Assembly: GCA_947625955.1 (NCBI GenBank)
Contig: CANQQH010000050.1
Location: forward strand, 1 to 7,840
Length of the DNA stretch: 7,840 bases
Direction: 5' to 3'
DNA from: an uncultured Clostridia bacterium
Lineage (GTDB): Bacteria > Bacillota > Clostridia > Christensenellales > UBA1242
Numbering within the stretch: position 1 is the first letter of the stretch; each line of letters opens with the position of its first letter. The position numbers were made by a program, and so were the translations under genes. The notes beneath the pieces are model-generated. The model was not told where the DNA came from and searched no databases. It saw nothing but the letters and a program-made list of their open reading frames with translations. Positions 5,613-7,840 of this stretch are shown here, one piece after another.

Positions 5613-5631
5613 AATTCAAGCGATTTGAATT
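5613..5631. repeat. Inverted repeat AATTCAA-N5-TTGAATT
   Basis: Perfect 7-bp arms around a 5-bp centre (GCGAT), about 20 bp upstream of the methyltransferase -35 and 37 bp upstream of the abrB-like gene's -35. It could be a binding site for a dimeric regulator serving either gene. No T-run follows in either direction, so a terminator is unlikely. Confidence 0.4.
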
Positions 5632-5667
5632 CGTGATAGAGTTCTTTTTGTTTTTAATAAAACACGC

Positions 5668-5696
5668 TTGACAAACTGTTTCTTATTTTGTATAAT
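5668..5696 (+). promoter_or_regulatory. Perfect-consensus sigma-A promoter of the abrB-ABC operon
   Basis: TTGACA (5668-5673) and TATAAT (5691-5696) with exactly 17 bp between match the consensus at all 12 positions. Transcription should start near 5703, about 30 nt before the ATG at 5734. A promoter this strong usually needs a repressor to be controlled; the repeats around its -10 and the AbrB-like product of the first gene offer one. Confidence 0.9.
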
Positions 5697-5715
5697 AAGT
5701 AAGAAAAGTAAGAAA
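5679..5715. promoter_or_regulatory. Repeats around the abrB -10, candidate autoregulatory operator
   Basis: TTTCTTA (5679-5685) is mirrored by TAAGAAA (5700-5706), which then recurs at 5709-5715. The second and third copies lie in a direct repeat of AGTAAGAAA with a 9-bp period. An inner pair, CTTAT (5682-5686) and ATAAG (5695-5699), closes on the -10. AbrB-type proteins bind A/T-rich sites and often control their own genes, so autoregulation is a fair inference, not shown. Confidence 0.45.
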
Positions 5716-5733
5716 TGTATTAAAGGAGTGACT

Positions 5734-5958
5734 ATGGGAAACGAACAAGATAAATTTATTTGGACTACCAAAATTACAAGCAAGGGGCAAATTGTGTTGC
5801 CAAAACAAGCACGAGATGTTTTTGGTTTAAAAGAGGGCGACACCCTTATTTTGCTTGGAGATTTAAGTAAAGGAATTGCTATTGCTAAGTATGACGATTA
5901 TTTAAAATTTGCAGAGGAAATTTTTAAGCTTAAAGAGGGCAAAGATGACAAAAAATAA
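5734..5958 (+). CDS. AbrB/MazE/SpoVT-family DNA-binding protein
   Basis: A 74-residue protein consisting of a swapped-hairpin AbrB domain (about residues 8-52) and a short charged helix. The core TKITSKGQIVLPKQARDVFGLKEGDTLILLGD is the family signature: the KGQIVLPK strand-turn, the ARDVFGLKEGD helix-loop and the final strand. These proteins dimerise, the two chains together forming the DNA-binding face. ATG 5734 follows AAAGGAG (5722-5728) with a 5-nt spacer; a TTG at 5668 would lie inside the promoter and is rejected. It is the first gene of a three-gene operon and overlaps the ATPase start by 14 bases, so it is translationally coupled to the transporter. Such pairs usually suggest a local regulator of the exporter. 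MazE-type antitoxins share the fold, but no toxin gene follows. Confidence 0.9.
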   Translation: MGNEQDKFIWTTKITSKGQIVLPKQARDVFGLKEGDTLILLGDLSKGIAIAKYDDYLKFAEEIFKLKEGKDDKK

Positions 5959-6877
5959 CATTATAGAAATTGAGCACTTAAAGAAATACTTTAAAGAAGT
6001 CAAAGCTGTTGACGACATCTCTTTTTCAGTTAAAAAGGGAGAACTTTTTGCGTTTTTAGGACTTAACGGTGCCGGAAAATCCACGACAATAAACATTCTC
6101 TGTGGACAGCTTGATAAAGACAGTGGCAAGATTTATGCGTGTGGCTACGATTTAGACAAAGACATTGAAAAAATCAAGCCAACACTTGGCGTTGTTTTTC
6201 AGGAATCAGTGCTTGATAGCAAGCTGACAGTCTTGGAAAACTTAAAAATAAAAGCCAAACTTTATGATGTAAGTAATCAGCAGTTTAATGAAAACTTAGA
6301 GTTTTTGTCTGATAAATTAGAATTTAAAGATATACTTAATCGCCCACTTTATAAATTGAGTGGTGGACAAAAAAGAAGAATTGACCTTGCACGAGCGCTT
6401 ATTCATAATCCACAAATTTTAATTCTTGACGAGCCAACAACAGGGCTTGATCCAAAGACAAGAATTTTGGTGTGGGAACTTTTATCATCTTTAAGAAAAA
6501 CAAAGGAACTGACAATTATCTTGACCACTCACTATATGGAAGAAGCAAATGAAGCGGACACGATTGTTATTATTGATAGTGGAAAGATTGTCGCAAACGA
6601 CACTCCTAACAATTTGAAAAATAAATATGCAACTGACTTTTTAAGAATTTACAAATATGACAAAACATTGCCTGAAATTCTTGCAAAAGACAAAGTAAAA
6701 TTTACACAAAATGAAAAAACGATTGAAATCGAAGTCCCCGACATCGAACAAGCAAAAAATCTCATAGTTAAATATCAAAAATTGATATTTGATTTTGAGG
6801 TTTTGAAAGGCAAAATGGATAATGTATTCTTGAACATAACCGGCAAAGATTTAAAAGAGGTGGCGTATGTTAAGTGA
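5945..6877 (+). CDS. ABC transporter ATP-binding protein, DrrA/CcmA-like multidrug type
   Basis: A 310-residue ATPase with fully canonical motifs: Walker A GLNGAGKST (39-47), Q-loop Q86 in VVFQES, signature LSGGQ (138-142), Walker B ILILDEP (158-164), D-loop GLDP (167-170) and switch histidine H196 in LTTH. Residues from about 225 form a C-terminal domain, typical of the daunorubicin-resistance (DrrA) group, which drives export of drugs or lipids. It is clearly a different subfamily from the two upstream ATPases. ATG 5945 follows AAGAGGG (5933-5939) within the end of the AbrB gene. An earlier ATG at 5909 lacks a good site and would deepen the overlap. It overlaps the permease by 11 bases. The substrate is unknown. 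Confidence 0.93.
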   Translation: MTKNNIIEIEHLKKYFKEVKAVDDISFSVKKGELFAFLGLNGAGKSTTINILCGQLDKDSGKIYACGYDLDKDIEKIKPTLGVVFQESVLDSKLTVLENLKIKAKLYDVSNQQFNENLEFLSDKLEFKDILNRPLYKLSGGQKRRIDLARALIHNPQILILDEPTTGLDPKTRILVWELLSSLRKTKELTIILTTHYMEEANEADTIVIIDSGKIVANDTPNNLKNKYATDFLRIYKYDKTLPEILAKDKVKFTQNEKTIEIEVPDIEQAKNLIVKYQKLIFDFEVLKGKMDNVFLNITGKDLKEVAYVK

Positions 6878-7826
6878 ATTTAAAAAACTCTCTGCTCTTG
6901 TTGGCAGAAACATTAAGCTTTATTTCAAAGATAAAATGACTTTCTTCGTTTCACTGCTCACCCCAATTATTTTGGTAGTGCTATTTTTAACTTTTTTAAA
7001 GAGCGTTTACACAAACACCATAACTAGTCTTTTGCCAGAGAGCGTGGAAGTAAGCAAGAAAACTATTGAGGCTTTCTGTGGTGGCTGGCTCTTTTCTTCC
7101 ATTGTTTCAGTTTCATGTGTTACGGTCGCTTTTTGCTCAAATATAATGGTGTTAGACAAAATCAACAAGTCTGTAAATGACTTAAATATCACACCTATAA
7201 AGAAGTCAACACTTCTTATTTCATATTTTATTTCTAACTTTTTAACAACATTTTTAATTTGTGCGATTGTGCTTGTTATTAGCTTTGTATATCTTGCCTG
7301 CGTTGGTTTCTTCCTGACATTTTTTGATGTCTTTATGCTTTTTGTTTCAACGATTTGTATGTGTTTATTTGGTAGTTTGCTTGCATCCATTATTGGAATG
7401 CTAATTTCTTCACAAGGGGCTCATTCTGCCGTATCATCACTTGTTTCTTCAATGTATGGATTTATAAGTGGTGCATATATGCCAATCTCTCAATTTGGAG
7501 CAGGTTTAAGAACATTTTTAAGCATTCTTCCAAGCACATTTGGAACGGTCTTGTTTAGGCAATATTATATGAACGGAGTTATAAATCACCTGCAAATAGT
7601 GGAACACGTTCCAGCTGAGATTGTGGAACAAATCCGCCTTTCTTTTGACGGTAAACTTGTTTTATTTAACACTGCTATGCCAACTTGGGCGCTTTTTACA
7701 GTTGTTGCAGGCACAAGTATATTGCTTTTAGGTCTTTACATTTTAATTTCACATTTCAAAAAACGCAAACTACACCAAAAAGAATACAAAAAAGCCCCAA
7801 ACTCTACGGATAGTGGGACAAAATAA
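6867..7826 (+). CDS. ABC-2 type permease (DrrB-like), partner of the preceding ATPase
   Basis: A 319-residue membrane protein with six likely helices at about 25-46, 73-95, 115-146, 152-181, 188-207 and 273-296, and a hydrophilic basic tail. The external loop between helices 5 and 6 (about 208-272) is long, as in DrrB/YadH-type permeases. The segment SGAYMPISQFGAGLRTFLSILPSTFGTVLFRQ (201-232) matches the conserved region following helix 5 in ABC-2 exporters, where the first gate residues and a proline-rich turn lie. GAGG at 6857-6860 gives a 6-nt spacer to the ATG. It ends 14 bases before the window edge; no terminator is seen, so the operon may continue beyond. Confidence 0.92.
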   Translation: MLSEFKKLSALVGRNIKLYFKDKMTFFVSLLTPIILVVLFLTFLKSVYTNTITSLLPESVEVSKKTIEAFCGGWLFSSIVSVSCVTVAFCSNIMVLDKINKSVNDLNITPIKKSTLLISYFISNFLTTFLICAIVLVISFVYLACVGFFLTFFDVFMLFVSTICMCLFGSLLASIIGMLISSQGAHSAVSSLVSSMYGFISGAYMPISQFGAGLRTFLSILPSTFGTVLFRQYYMNGVINHLQIVEHVPAEIVEQIRLSFDGKLVLFNTAMPTWALFTVVAGTSILLLGLYILISHFKKRKLHQKEYKKAPNSTDSGTK

Positions 7827-7840
7827 TAAAATCTTCGTGA

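Noticed and set aside
5734..5958. AbrB-like protein as the antitoxin of a toxin-antitoxin pair
   Set aside because: The overlapping downstream gene is a complete ABC ATPase, not a MazF/PemK or other toxin, so a regulator of the transporter is more likely.

Overview
The window comes from a low-GC Gram-positive bacterium, most likely of the Clostridia. The reasons are strong GGAGG-type ribosome binding sites before nearly every gene, A/T-rich consensus sigma-A promoters, a hairpin-plus-T-run terminator, BcrA/LanF-type ABC exporters, and an AbrB/SpoVT-type regulator paired with an ABC transporter. No rRNA, tRNA, transposase, phage gene or CRISPR array is visible. Species cannot be fixed from sequence alone.

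Layout. Positions 1-690 (minus strand) hold a TetR-family regulator, followed 39 bp downstream by the first 17 codons of an unidentified gene that runs off the left edge. Positions 690-810 are a divergent control region with a good tetR promoter, an overlapping -10 for the plus strand, and inverted repeats suitable as operators. Positions 811-4721 (plus strand) form a tightly coupled operon: ATPase 1, permease 1, ATPase 2, permease 2, and a 154-residue charged helical protein. The two ATPase-permease pairs are clearly a duplication of one module; the ATPases are about 64% identical by hand count. Both belong to the bacitracin/lantibiotic-immunity type with an 'E-loop' in place of the Q-loop. 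Positions 4735-4900 contain a compact unit with an extended -10 promoter, a possible 30-codon ORF, and a bidirectional terminator built into the end of that ORF. Positions 4885-5547 (minus strand) encode a class I SAM-dependent methyltransferase. Positions 5668-7826 (plus strand) are a second ABC operon, with a perfect-consensus promoter, a 74-residue AbrB-like regulator, a DrrA-like ATPase and an ABC-2 permease, each gene overlapping the next.

How it fits together. The likely theme is defence against, or export of, membrane-active or hydrophobic compounds. A TetR repressor probably senses a compound and controls a divergent operon of two related exporters with an accessory helical protein. 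A separate exporter nearby has its own AbrB-type regulator. The two ABC operons differ in subfamily, regulator type and base composition, so they probably arrived separately. Substrates cannot be told from sequence. The least explained elements are the charged accessory protein, the small ORF or small RNA at 4735-4900, and the dense promoter palindromes.
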